Source: UBA8437 sp964646205
GTDB taxonomy: Bacteria > Planctomycetota > Planctomycetia > Planctomycetales > Planctomycetaceae
NCBI GenBank assembly: GCA_964646205.1
Contig: CAZYAZ010000019.1
Coordinates: 1-64,000 of the forward strand
DNA length: 64,000 nt
Direction of reading: 5' to 3'
Shown here: one piece after another, positions 51,419 to 59,875 of the stretch
Layout: each line of letters starts with the position of its first letter
Position numbering within the stretch: the stretch's first letter is position 1
Notes under the pieces: generated by a model
What the model was told of the DNA's origin: nothing
The model's input: the letters and a program-made list of their open reading frames with translations, nothing else
Databases searched by the model: none
Program-made: the position numbers and the translations under genes

Positions 51419-52819
51419 ATGTCCGACACCACTCACAACGAGTCCTCCACCGACTCGGAATCCTCCCGCAAGTCCCGCAAGAAGGCTCCCTCGACCGAAA
51501 TCCAGGCCGTCGAAACCAGGAACCTCTTTGCACTGTCGGCACACTACATCTCGCTGCGTCTCGGCTGGATTTTCAAGACCGAGACGGTGATCATGCCGGC
51601 CTTCATGGATGCGATTTCCGGAGCCGGTTGGTTGCGGGGCTGCCTGCCGGTGGTCAACCGCATCTGCAGCAGCTTGCCCCCGTTGTTTTTTGCCCCCCGC
51701 CTCAAGGACTCCCCGAGAAAAAAACTCACGCTCTCGGCCGCCTCTTTCCTGATGGCGGTTCCGTTTTGCGTGCTGGCGATAGCCTGGCGACAAGCATGGC
51801 AACCCGAATCCAGCCTGGTCCCGGGTTGGTTTCCGGCATTGTTCCTGGCCTGCTACGGAGTTGTCTTCGTGGGGGCCGGCCTCCAACGACTGGCCTGGGC
51901 CACGGTGCAGGGAAAACTGATACGAGACGTCCGGCGGGGGCGACTCATGGCCATGTCCGGGCTGATCGGCTCGGCCACCTCGGTGATCGCTGTCGTGCTC
52001 CTGATCCCCCGGTGGCTGCAACGCCCCGACGGAGGCTTCGCCTGGATTTTCCTGATGACCGCGGGAGGCTTTGTGCTGGCCGGTGGCCTGGCCGGACTGA
52101 TCGCCGAACCGGCCGACAAGCCGACCGGCACCCCGACCGCACCCCCATCACGTCGTCCGGGCCGGTTGCTACTGGACGCCTGGGAGTTGTTCCGGACCAA
52201 TCCGCCATTTCGTCGGATCGCCTGTGTCGCGATGCTGTTCATCTCGATCCAACTCGCCTTCCCACACTTCCAGACTCTTGGCCGCCAAACGCTCAGCGAT
52301 GACCAACGTGAACAGGGCAGCTACCTGATGCACTGGGTCGTGGCACAAAACATTGGCTTTGGAATTGGCACCTTTCTGTTTGGATGGCTGGCCGACTACT
52401 GGGGCAACCGCATCGTCATCCGCATCGAGATTTTCCTGCTCGCCCTGGCGCCGCCACTGGCGCTGGTGCTCGGTTCACACACCGCCGATCCGGGCGGCGG
52501 CGTCTTCTGGCTGATCTTCAGCCTGCTGGGCCTCACGCCGCTGACTTTCCGCACCATCTACAATTACGTGCTCGAACTGGCCCCCCCGGCCGAACACCCC
52601 CGCCACATCGCGACTCTCAACCTGGCCATGACAGTCCCATTCTTTGGCTCTCCGGCGATCGGCTGGCTGGTCGACGAACTGGGATTCCAGCCGGTCTTCA
52701 TCGCTGTCTCGATCATCGTGACCTGCGGCGGACTCCTGACATTCGGAATGGCCGAGCCCCGGCAAAACGAACACCTGCCGGAAAGCGCCCCCGCTGGCCC
52801 TGGCTCGACCGTAGAATAA
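51419..52819 (+). CDS. Major facilitator superfamily transporter
   Basis: 466 residues. After a hydrophilic Ser/Lys-rich N-terminus (about 35 residues) come about 11-12 membrane segments in two bundles separated near residue 240 (PPSRRPGRLLLDAWELFR). Examples are FPALFLACYGVVFVGAGL, IGSATSVIAVVLLIP and FGIGTFLFGWLADYWGNRI, the last resembling the family A-like loop. The substrate cannot be predicted. The ATG at 51419 is the first of the frame. The protease gene follows after 42 bases and may be co-transcribed. Confidence 0.85.
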   Translation: MSDTTHNESSTDSESSRKSRKKAPSTEIQAVETRNLFALSAHYISLRLGWIFKTETVIMPAFMDAISGAGWLRGCLPVVNRICSSLPPLFFAPRLKDSPRKKLTLSAASFLMAVPFCVLAIAWRQAWQPESSLVPGWFPALFLACYGVVFVGAGLQRLAWATVQGKLIRDVRRGRLMAMSGLIGSATSVIAVVLLIPRWLQRPDGGFAWIFLMTAGGFVLAGGLAGLIAEPADKPTGTPTAPPSRRPGRLLLDAWELFRTNPPFRRIACVAMLFISIQLAFPHFQTLGRQTLSDDQREQGSYLMHWVVAQNIGFGIGTFLFGWLADYWGNRIVIRIEIFLLALAPPLALVLGSHTADPGGGVFWLIFSLLGLTPLTFRTIYNYVLELAPPAEHPRHIATLNLAMTVPFFGSPAIGWLVDELGFQPVFIAVSIIVTCGGLLTFGMAEPRQNEHLPESAPAGPGSTVE

Positions 52820-52861
52820 ACTCCCAACCGACCACCCTGGCTCACTCGACGGGTTCTCCCC

Positions 52862-55800
52862 ATGACCAACCGACCTTGCTTCGACCACCCCAACCAACAA
52901 CAACGCCGCCTCCCCTTGTGGCTGCGACTGCCTGTCGCCGTGGCGGTCCTGGTGGCCACGCCATCCCTGCTGGCCCAGGCCCCCGGCACCTCCCCTGAAC
53001 CTTTCGAGCGAGGACTGTTGCCGAAGGTGGAAACCGGGGCCACCCGCTTGCTGGAAGCCCACGAGGAATTCGACGGACGTGGGGTGGTCGTTGCCATCTT
53101 CGACACCGGTGTCGACCCGGGAGCGACCGGGCTCCAAAAAACGAGCGATGGAAAACTCAAGGTGGTGGACCTGATCGACGGAACCGGCAGCGGTGATGTC
53201 GACACCTCGACCGTGCAGACCATTTCCAGCGGGAAGGTCAAGGGCCTGACCGGCCGAACGCTGTCGATTCCCAACAAGTGGAAAAACCCCTCCAGAAAAA
53301 TCCACCTGGGCTGGAAACGGGCCTACGACCTCTACCCGGGAGAACTCGTATCGCGACTGAAACGTGAACGACGCAAGGCCTGGGACCGACAACAACGCGC
53401 GACTCTCAACAAGCTGGCCGCAAACCTGGCCGAATGGGACAAGGCCCACCCCAAGCCGAAGGCGGCAGAACGACTCGAGCGAGAAGAACTCGCCGAACGG
53501 ATCACCCAACTCAAGGCCGCCGCATCAAAACTCAGCGACCCCGGCCCCGTCTTTGACTGCGTCGTCTTCCACGACGGAAACCGCTGGAGGGCGGCTGTCG
53601 ACACCAACGAGGACGGCGACCTGTCGGACGAAACCGTGTTGACGACGTACCGCGACGAGCCGATGCACGCCACGTTCTCGACGGCCAGCCTGCTCAACTT
53701 CACCGTCAACATCTTCGACAAGGGCAACCTGCTTTCGATTGTCACCACCGCCGGAGCCCACGGAACGCACGTTGCCGGCATCGTTGCCGCCCACTACCCC
53801 GACCAGCCCGGCCGCAACGGGCTGGCCCCCGGGGCCCAGATCGTCTCGGTCAAGATCGGCGACACGCGACTGGGCTCCATGGAAACCGGAGCCGGCCTCG
53901 TACGAGGTCTCCACGCGGTCCTGCGGAATCGCTGCGACCTGGTCAACATGAGCTACGGAGAACCATCTCACCTCCCCAACCGCGGCCGCCTCGTCTCGCT
54001 GTTCTCCGAACTGGTCAACCGGCACGGCGTGGTGTTTGTCGCCAGTGCGGGAAACGCCGGCCCGGCCCTCTCGACGGTGGGATCCCCCGGCGGAACAACC
54101 TCGGCACTGCTCGGAGTCGGCGCCTACGTTTCGCCGGCGATGATGAAATCCGAATACTCGCTGAGAAAGCTCCTGCCGGGCATGCCCTACACCTGGTCGA
54201 GTCGCGGCCCCACCTCCGACGGGGACGCGGGCGTCGACATCTTTGCCCCCGGCGGAGCCGTGGCGCCTGTCCCGAGTTGGACGCTGCAGGGCAGCATGAG
54301 GATGAACGGAACATCGATGTCCTCGCCCAACGCCTGTGGCAACCTCGCACTGCTCATCTCCGGGCTCAAACAACAGGACATCCCCTACACCCCGTCCAGC
54401 CTCAAGCGGGCGATCCGCAACACCGCCCAGCCGATCATGGGAACCGCCGCGGATGGATTCGGGCAGGGTCCCGGGTTGCTGCAAGCCGACAAGGCGTGGC
54501 AGCACCTGGTCGAACACGCCCGGGCCGTTGGCGAGACATTGCCGATTGACGTTCAGGTCGCCGGTGGCCGCGGCCGCCGCGGTGTTTACCTCCGCGACGC
54601 ACACGAAACCGCTCGGCCGGCCTCGCGGCTCGTGAGACTCACGCCGCGGTTCCCCGAGGGTTTCGACAACCAGGGCCGCGTCTCCTTCGGACTCAACCTG
54701 GCACTGAAACCGACAGTGGAGTGGATCAACTGTGGCGAACAATTGTTGCTGACTCACGGTGGTGGCAGCTTCCAACTGGTGGTGGACCCCGGCCAACTCG
54801 AACCAGGAGCTCATTTTGGCCAGGTCCTGGTCCACGACAGCGACACACCGGGCCGCGGGCCGCTGGCCAGGGTCCCCGTCACGGTGATCAAGCCACACGA
54901 GTTGACCACCGCATCCACCTGGCAATCGACTCTCAGCTTCCAACCCGGTGACCTGGCCCGGCAGTTCCTGGACGCACCGCCGGGTGCCACATGGGCCGAC
55001 ATCTCGGTGACGTTGCAACCCGCCCCGGAACCCGACACCACCACGAGCACGTCGAGCCAGCCCCCACCCACGGCGGCCGGCCCCAACCGTCGGTTTGTCC
55101 TGCACACGGTCCAACTGCGGCCCGGCCGGAGTTTTAGCGAGGACCAATCCCGCAGCTACATGACACTCAGGCCCGGCGCCGAGGTCGTACACAGCATCCC
55201 GGTCGTGCCCGGCCGCATGCTGGAAGTCTGCCTGGCCCAATACTGGTCCAGCCTCGGACAGTCGTCGGTCAACTGCTCGGTCCGTTTTCATGGAATCGTC
55301 CCGGACCAACGCGAGGTCACCCTGACAGCAGGGCAGGGGGGCACCCGGGTCAACCTGCAGAACCGACTCGTCGCCGAGGAACTTGCCCCACAAGCCTCGC
55401 TGACAACGCATCGCACGATGCTGGCCCCATCCTCCTCGTCGATCAAGACGCTCGACCCGCAGCGGGACCACCTGACCGAGGACCGGATCATCAGGCAACT
55501 GGTGGTCGACTACACGTTCGAACAACCCAAAGCCGGAACGGTGACACCCCGGTTCCCGGAACTCGACAACCAACTGTATGACTCTCCATTCGGCACACAG
55601 TTGTGGATGGTCTTCGACAGCAACAAGAAACGCGTCGGTTGCGACGACACGTTCCCCGGTTCGCTCAGGCTGGCGGCCGGATCGTACCGGCTACGCCTGC
55701 AGTTGCGACACAGCGACGAGGCGAAGCTGAACCAACACAAGTCCCTGCGATTGGCACTGGACCGACCGTTGCCAAAGCCTGTCAGCATCAGGATCGCGTC

Positions 55801-56731
55801 CAACCGTGCCGCAACATCCCTGGGGCTCCGCTCGTCCACCTCCGGACCGCTGCCTCCGGGCCAATCCCGTTCGGTCTACCTGGTCGCACCACGCCCCAGC
55901 CAGGTGCCATCTTCTGCGGCAGCCGGCGACACCCTGGTCGGCTCGATTCAATACGGTCGATCCAATCCGGCTCGCCATGGCGCGGGACGTCGTCCCGGCG
56001 GCTTCCGGCTGGCCCTGGTGGTGCCCGCCACCAGCGTGAAAGCCAAGTCCACCTCGAAGCCACCGGCAGGAGACCTCGCGTCGGAGGAACGGAAATTCCT
56101 GATCGACCGCCTCGAGCGTATCCCCTTTGAAAGCCGGCGCAAGGAATTCGACGCGCTGGCCGCCAAGCTGCTCGCCGCAACCCCCAAGCTCCGCCCCGTG
56201 CTCGTCACCCGGCTGGAACGTCTCGACCACGTCGACCATCGCAAGAAACGACTCGGCGATGTGGTGGCCGCTGCCGATGCGGTCATCGCCACCGTGGACA
56301 CCGCCAAGCTGGCGGCCACTCTCGGCCGGCGTGGCGGCCGATCCACCGACAAGGCCGTCCTCGTCGACGCCCTGTACCGCAAGGGGCGGGCACTGGCTTA
56401 CATGGAGTTGCCCGAGGTTGTCGCCGACCACCCGATCGCCGACAAGGCGGCCCACGCCAAGGCCTTCGACAGCAACTTCAAGGAACTGGGCCGCTGGGTC
56501 GACACGACAGAAAAAGCCTACGTGCTGCTGCACATCCGCCACGAACGGCGACGGGGACGCCCCGCGATGGCCCTGAAATGGCTCACCAAGTATTACCCCG
56601 GCACCCCGGCGAACTTCTGGTACGTCAAGAAACGTCGCGACCTGTACGAGAAACTGGGCTGGTCGCACTGCCACGAGTACGAACGCCGGTGGTTGCTGGT
56701 CCGGTTTCCCAAGACCTACGAGTCGTTCTAG
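52862..56731 (+). CDS. Secreted tripeptidyl-peptidase II-like subtilase
   Basis: 1,289 residues. A signal peptide (LRLPVAVAVLVATPSLLAQA, cleavage near 40) is followed by a sequence that tracks eukaryotic TPPII along its whole length: GLLPKVETGA, FDTGVDPGATG (catalytic Asp81), the long TPPII-specific insertion with LIDGTGSGDVDTS and DTNEDGDLSDETVL, AGAHGTHVAG (His300), SAGNAGPALSTVG (oxyanion Asn398) and NGTSMSSPNACG (Ser485). The C-terminal half (FHQP-like FEQPKAGTVTPRFPE, LGWSHCHEYERRWL) also fits. Eukaryotic TPPII removes tripeptides from peptide N-termini in a giant complex in the cytosol; this one should act outside the inner membrane. All catalytic residues are present. Confidence 0.9.
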   Translation: MTNRPCFDHPNQQQRRLPLWLRLPVAVAVLVATPSLLAQAPGTSPEPFERGLLPKVETGATRLLEAHEEFDGRGVVVAIFDTGVDPGATGLQKTSDGKLKVVDLIDGTGSGDVDTSTVQTISSGKVKGLTGRTLSIPNKWKNPSRKIHLGWKRAYDLYPGELVSRLKRERRKAWDRQQRATLNKLAANLAEWDKAHPKPKAAERLEREELAERITQLKAAASKLSDPGPVFDCVVFHDGNRWRAAVDTNEDGDLSDETVLTTYRDEPMHATFSTASLLNFTVNIFDKGNLLSIVTTAGAHGTHVAGIVAAHYPDQPGRNGLAPGAQIVSVKIGDTRLGSMETGAGLVRGLHAVLRNRCDLVNMSYGEPSHLPNRGRLVSLFSELVNRHGVVFVASAGNAGPALSTVGSPGGTTSALLGVGAYVSPAMMKSEYSLRKLLPGMPYTWSSRGPTSDGDAGVDIFAPGGAVAPVPSWTLQGSMRMNGTSMSSPNACGNLALLISGLKQQDIPYTPSSLKRAIRNTAQPIMGTAADGFGQGPGLLQADKAWQHLVEHARAVGETLPIDVQVAGGRGRRGVYLRDAHETARPASRLVRLTPRFPEGFDNQGRVSFGLNLALKPTVEWINCGEQLLLTHGGGSFQLVVDPGQLEPGAHFGQVLVHDSDTPGRGPLARVPVTVIKPHELTTASTWQSTLSFQPGDLARQFLDAPPGATWADISVTLQPAPEPDTTTSTSSQPPPTAAGPNRRFVLHTVQLRPGRSFSEDQSRSYMTLRPGAEVVHSIPVVPGRMLEVCLAQYWSSLGQSSVNCSVRFHGIVPDQREVTLTAGQGGTRVNLQNRLVAEELAPQASLTTHRTMLAPSSSSIKTLDPQRDHLTEDRIIRQLVVDYTFEQPKAGTVTPRFPELDNQLYDSPFGTQLWMVFDSNKKRVGCDDTFPGSLRLAAGSYRLRLQLRHSDEAKLNQHKSLRLALDRPLPKPVSIRIASNRAATSLGLRSSTSGPLPPGQSRSVYLVAPRPSQVPSSAAAGDTLVGSIQYGRSNPARHGAGRRPGGFRLALVVPATSVKAKSTSKPPAGDLASEERKFLIDRLERIPFESRRKEFDALAAKLLAATPKLRPVLVTRLERLDHVDHRKKRLGDVVAAADAVIATVDTAKLAATLGRRGGRSTDKAVLVDALYRKGRALAYMELPEVVADHPIADKAAHAKAFDSNFKELGRWVDTTEKAYVLLHIRHERRRGRPAMALKWLTKYYPGTPANFWYVKKRRDLYEKLGWSHCHEYERRWLLVRFPKTYESF

Positions 56732-56771
56732 ACCGGGCTCGCCCCATCAACCGGCCGGTGGTGAACCCGCT

Positions 56772-57722
56772 TCACCGCTGGGCCCTGGTCGGCCGGCGCG
56801 TGCGTGGTGCCGGCTTCCTCGACTCACCTTTTTTGGGCGGAGCGTACTTGTCGGCCCATTTCTTCAAGTGGGCCTGTGCGGCAGGAGTCCCGTATGTCTT
56901 GAGACGCCCCGACCCAATGATCCGCCGACCAATCTGGCCAATCTGCTTCGCCACGGCAGGCCGCTTGGCAAACACCGCTTCCAGTTCACCGGCCACTTTC
57001 TCGACGTCGGCAGGCCTGGCTGTCTTCTGGATCAACTGCCGCACCTTGGCCGAGATGTCCGGTGGCAATCCGTTCCGCGACCGCCGCGAAGTCACTCCCA
57101 GGGAGGCCAGCGTGGGCACCTTGCCGCCGATCTGATCGACGACCGCCTTGAGCACCCTGGGGATGTCGACCTGCGTCGACGGCTGGACCAGCGCAAAGTT
57201 GGCCGTGACCCGCCCCTTGTTCCCCACCAGCACGGTCAACTCGACCTTGCGATTGAGCCCGTAGGCGCCGGGCCCTTCGATCCCGTCACGTGAAATCCCC
57301 AGCGGAATCTCGGTGGGCAATGCACGACGGGCTCTTTTCATCCAGGCGATCGTCCGTGTCGGATCCTCGGTCAAGAAAACGACCGCACCACCGATCCCAG
57401 ACGTCTTCCGTTGGCCCAGAAACTTCGCCAGTGTCCGAGTCGCAGCGATCCCGGGCCTGGTCAACTTGTGGACAAACACAACCACCACCGGCTTGCCGGC
57501 CGCCGTAACGATCGGATCGAAGCGTTCGCCAGGATTCTTACCGAACACGCGTTGCACACTGAAGTTCGGCAACTTCTCACCAGCCTGTGGCCCCGAGAAG
57601 ACCCGGGCTGTCTTGGCCGACTTACCGGCACGACGTTTTTTTTCCTGGGCAACCACTGGCAGCACGACCACAACCAGGCCCAACAGCAACCACATCCCCA
57701 GGTGCGTCAAACTCCGTTGCAT
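56772..57722 (-). CDS. Secreted thioredoxin/peroxiredoxin-fold-like protein without active-site cysteines
   Basis: About 316 residues. Signal peptide LGMWLLLGLVVVVLPVVAQE. Residues about 45-190 resemble an AhpC/TlpA-type fold (GEKLPNFSVQRVFG, GKPVVVVFVHKLTRPG, LGISRDGIEGPGAYGLNRKVELTVLVGNKGRV), but no CxxC or resolving Cys is present, so it cannot do thiol redox chemistry. The C-terminal third is helical and basic, ending in a Lys/Pro/Arg tail. Homologous domains occur in planctomycete proteins of unknown role. The ATG at 57722 has AGAGGA eight bases upstream. It is convergent with the protease gene and downstream of the ThuA gene. Confidence 0.72.
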   Translation of the reverse strand: MQRSLTHLGMWLLLGLVVVVLPVVAQEKKRRAGKSAKTARVFSGPQAGEKLPNFSVQRVFGKNPGERFDPIVTAAGKPVVVVFVHKLTRPGIAATRTLAKFLGQRKTSGIGGAVVFLTEDPTRTIAWMKRARRALPTEIPLGISRDGIEGPGAYGLNRKVELTVLVGNKGRVTANFALVQPSTQVDIPRVLKAVVDQIGGKVPTLASLGVTSRRSRNGLPPDISAKVRQLIQKTARPADVEKVAGELEAVFAKRPAVAKQIGQIGRRIIGSGRLKTYGTPAAQAHLKKWADKYAPPKKGESRKPAPRTRRPTRAQR

Positions 57723-57777
57723 CGAGAATCCTCTTCGACCATCCACCACGAGTTCAAGGCTGCCCGGCCTCGCACGG

Positions 57778-58557
57778 TCACTTCTTGTTGTTCTTGGTCT
57801 CTCGTTTCAATGACCAGAGAATCCCATTGCGCAACAGCCGCCGGAAGGCCGGCAACTGGAAGTCCTTGGGGTGCCCCAGCGACGTGTAAAAGATTCGCCC
57901 ACCACGATATGCGTGAGTCCACGCCACCGGCTCTGCCGGTGCTCCCTTCACCCGGCCGATCATCAACGGCACGCAATCTTTCTTGAGAGGATTGACCCGG
58001 TACAACGAACCGCCCACGTCGAATGACTGTTCGGTCACGCCCTGGAGAATCGGATGCTGCTTGGCCGCCGGCAATCTCCCCACGTTCGTCACCAACTTGT
58101 TGCCATGATGCCCCACGTAGTGGCCCCCCAGGACCTCCGGATCAAACTCTTGCCATTCGGCATGCCCCTCCGGATGTTTGCCCTTGGTGTGAAAGGCGTG
58201 GCTGGCCGTCCGAATCCCTACCAGTGGACGCCCCGCGGCCAGGTATTTTCGAACCCGAGCGAGGTCGGCAACAGGCAGCGACCGACGTCGGACACTGAGC
58301 ACGACCAGATCGGCCGAGTCAATCGCACTGATGCCGGGGAAGAGATTGCCGTCCTTCGCCGATGCGTGCACGAAAGTGCACCGGAACTTCAACTTGCCAA
58401 TCAACTCGTCACGAGCAAATTTTGGCAGGGTCTCCTCCGTCTTGTACTCTCGCTCTCCGATCAGAAATACAACATGAGGGACCGCGGCCGAAGCCATTTC
58501 GCTTCCGCACAGCAGGCCCAACAGCACCAGGGAAACAGTCCACACCGAAATCCGCAT
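57778..58557 (-). CDS. Secreted ThuA domain protein
   Basis: About 259 residues. Signal peptide VWTVSLVLLGLLCGSEMASA. The ThuA (class I glutamine-amidotransferase-like) domain shows VVFLIGEREYKTEETLPKFA, DLVVLSVRRRSLP, GRPLVGIRTASHAFH, GHYVGHHGNKLVT, PAEPVAWTHAYRGGRIFYTSLGHPKDF and RRLLRNGILWSL. ThuA was named from trehalose utilisation, but most secreted planctomycete versions have no assigned function. The ATG at 58557, preceded by GGAGGAGT, is preferred over the GTG three bases upstream. It probably forms a transcript with the thioredoxin-like gene 55 bases downstream. Confidence 0.88.
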   Translation of the reverse strand: MRISVWTVSLVLLGLLCGSEMASAAVPHVVFLIGEREYKTEETLPKFARDELIGKLKFRCTFVHASAKDGNLFPGISAIDSADLVVLSVRRRSLPVADLARVRKYLAAGRPLVGIRTASHAFHTKGKHPEGHAEWQEFDPEVLGGHYVGHHGNKLVTNVGRLPAAKQHPILQGVTEQSFDVGGSLYRVNPLKKDCVPLMIGRVKGAPAEPVAWTHAYRGGRIFYTSLGHPKDFQLPAFRRLLRNGILWSLKRETKNNKK

Positions 58558-58757
58558 CACTTACTCCTCCGCTGTACTGGACAACTGGGTTCGTCTCATT
58601 CCGAACCACCTCCGCCAACTCGGCGAACTTCTACGGCCCGTTGAAAACAACTAGAATAAAACTGTTCGACCAGCGAACAAGCTATTGTCTCGCTCCGGCA
58701 AACGGCCCCCATCCTACTGCCAGATTAATCACCACGCGAATGCGCAAGGAATCAGCC

Positions 58758-59708
58758 ATGGCCTCCCAACACCGTACCGCTCGCCTGCCCGCTGTTCTCG
58801 CACTGTCTCTGGCCACCCTGCTGATCGCACCAACCGCACACGCACAGGTTGTGCTCCGGCCAAAACTCAGGCCGAATTCAAAAAGAGTGTTCCACTCCGA
58901 AACAAGCAGCAAACAGATCCTCAGCCTGGCAGGGATGGACATCGAGACCGCATCGACCCAGTTTTCCGTCATGGAGCAGGTCACCCGGGCTCGGGCCGCA
59001 GACGGCACACTGCGGCTGACAGACACAACCAAGAAGTTGCAACAGGAAATCACCCTTCCCGGATTCAAGATCTCGTTCGACTCGGACAACCCCAACAAAA
59101 AAGCTCCACTTCCGCAACTCGAATCGATGCTCGACCTGCTGCGGATCATCGCCAAAGCCAAGATCACTCTCGTCTTCGACAAGTCCGACAAGGTGGTCAA
59201 GGTCGAGGGAGTCGACGAACTTCTCAAGGATCTCGCCCCGCCAGTTCGCAAGAGCTTCTCGAGCCAGTTCAGCGCCCCGGTCATTCTCGAAAACTGGAAA
59301 AACCGACGCCAACGAATCCCCAACAAGGCGGTCAAAGTCGGGGACAAATGGGAACACACGACGGTAATGAATCTCGAAGCCGGCCAGAAGATCAGCCTGA
59401 AACGGCAGTACACCTACGCCGGAACCACCAAGCAGGGGTCGGACACGTTGCACCGGATCACGACAAAATCCCTCGAAGCCACGCTGACTCAAGACCCTCC
59501 CGAGGGGAGCCCAACAAAAATCACCAAGAGCAAGGTCGCGATCAAAGAAGGAGCCGGCGAAATCCTGGTCGACTTGAAGCGAGGCCTCGTTGTCTCGGAG
59601 CTCGACAGCACCCGGATCACCGGCAGCCTGACACTTGATGTCAACGGGATGTCCCTGGACGCCACGCTCGACCTGACGATCGCCACCAAGCAGCGATTGC
59701 AGCGTTAG
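58758..59708 (+). CDS. Secreted protein of unknown function, DUF6263-like
   Basis: About 316 residues. Signal peptide LPAVLALSLATLLIAPTAHAQ. The mature part is rich in beta-strand-like sequence with many Lys/Thr residues (SKRVFHSETSSKQILSLAGM, MEQVTRARAADGTLRLTD, FSAPVILENW, VGDKWEHTTVMNLEAG, GLVVSELDSTRITGSLTL). The pattern resembles a planctomycete-rich family (DUF6263), but I have not tested this. The ATG at 58758 has AAGGA eight bases upstream; an ATG at 58740 is the alternative. It is divergent from the ThuA gene. Confidence 0.72.
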   Translation: MASQHRTARLPAVLALSLATLLIAPTAHAQVVLRPKLRPNSKRVFHSETSSKQILSLAGMDIETASTQFSVMEQVTRARAADGTLRLTDTTKKLQQEITLPGFKISFDSDNPNKKAPLPQLESMLDLLRIIAKAKITLVFDKSDKVVKVEGVDELLKDLAPPVRKSFSSQFSAPVILENWKNRRQRIPNKAVKVGDKWEHTTVMNLEAGQKISLKRQYTYAGTTKQGSDTLHRITTKSLEATLTQDPPEGSPTKITKSKVAIKEGAGEILVDLKRGLVVSELDSTRITGSLTLDVNGMSLDATLDLTIATKQRLQR

Positions 59709-59875
59709 TTCGACTCCCGCGGGCGAGACACATCGCCCCCCTCAACCGGGTTTCATCGCGAAACACCTGAATGCTGTGGGCAATTTCTGCCGATAAGACC
59801 GGTGGGATTAGATGCGACGGTCGTGTCGCGTCATGAATCAGTCCGGTGCCGCCCAGGCCAAAGCCCTCACCACTC

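Noticed and set aside
53525..55573. 682-codon minus-strand frame opposite the TPPII-like gene
   Set aside because: The sense frame has clear homology along its length; the antisense product is low-complexity Gly/Arg/Val and has no domain.
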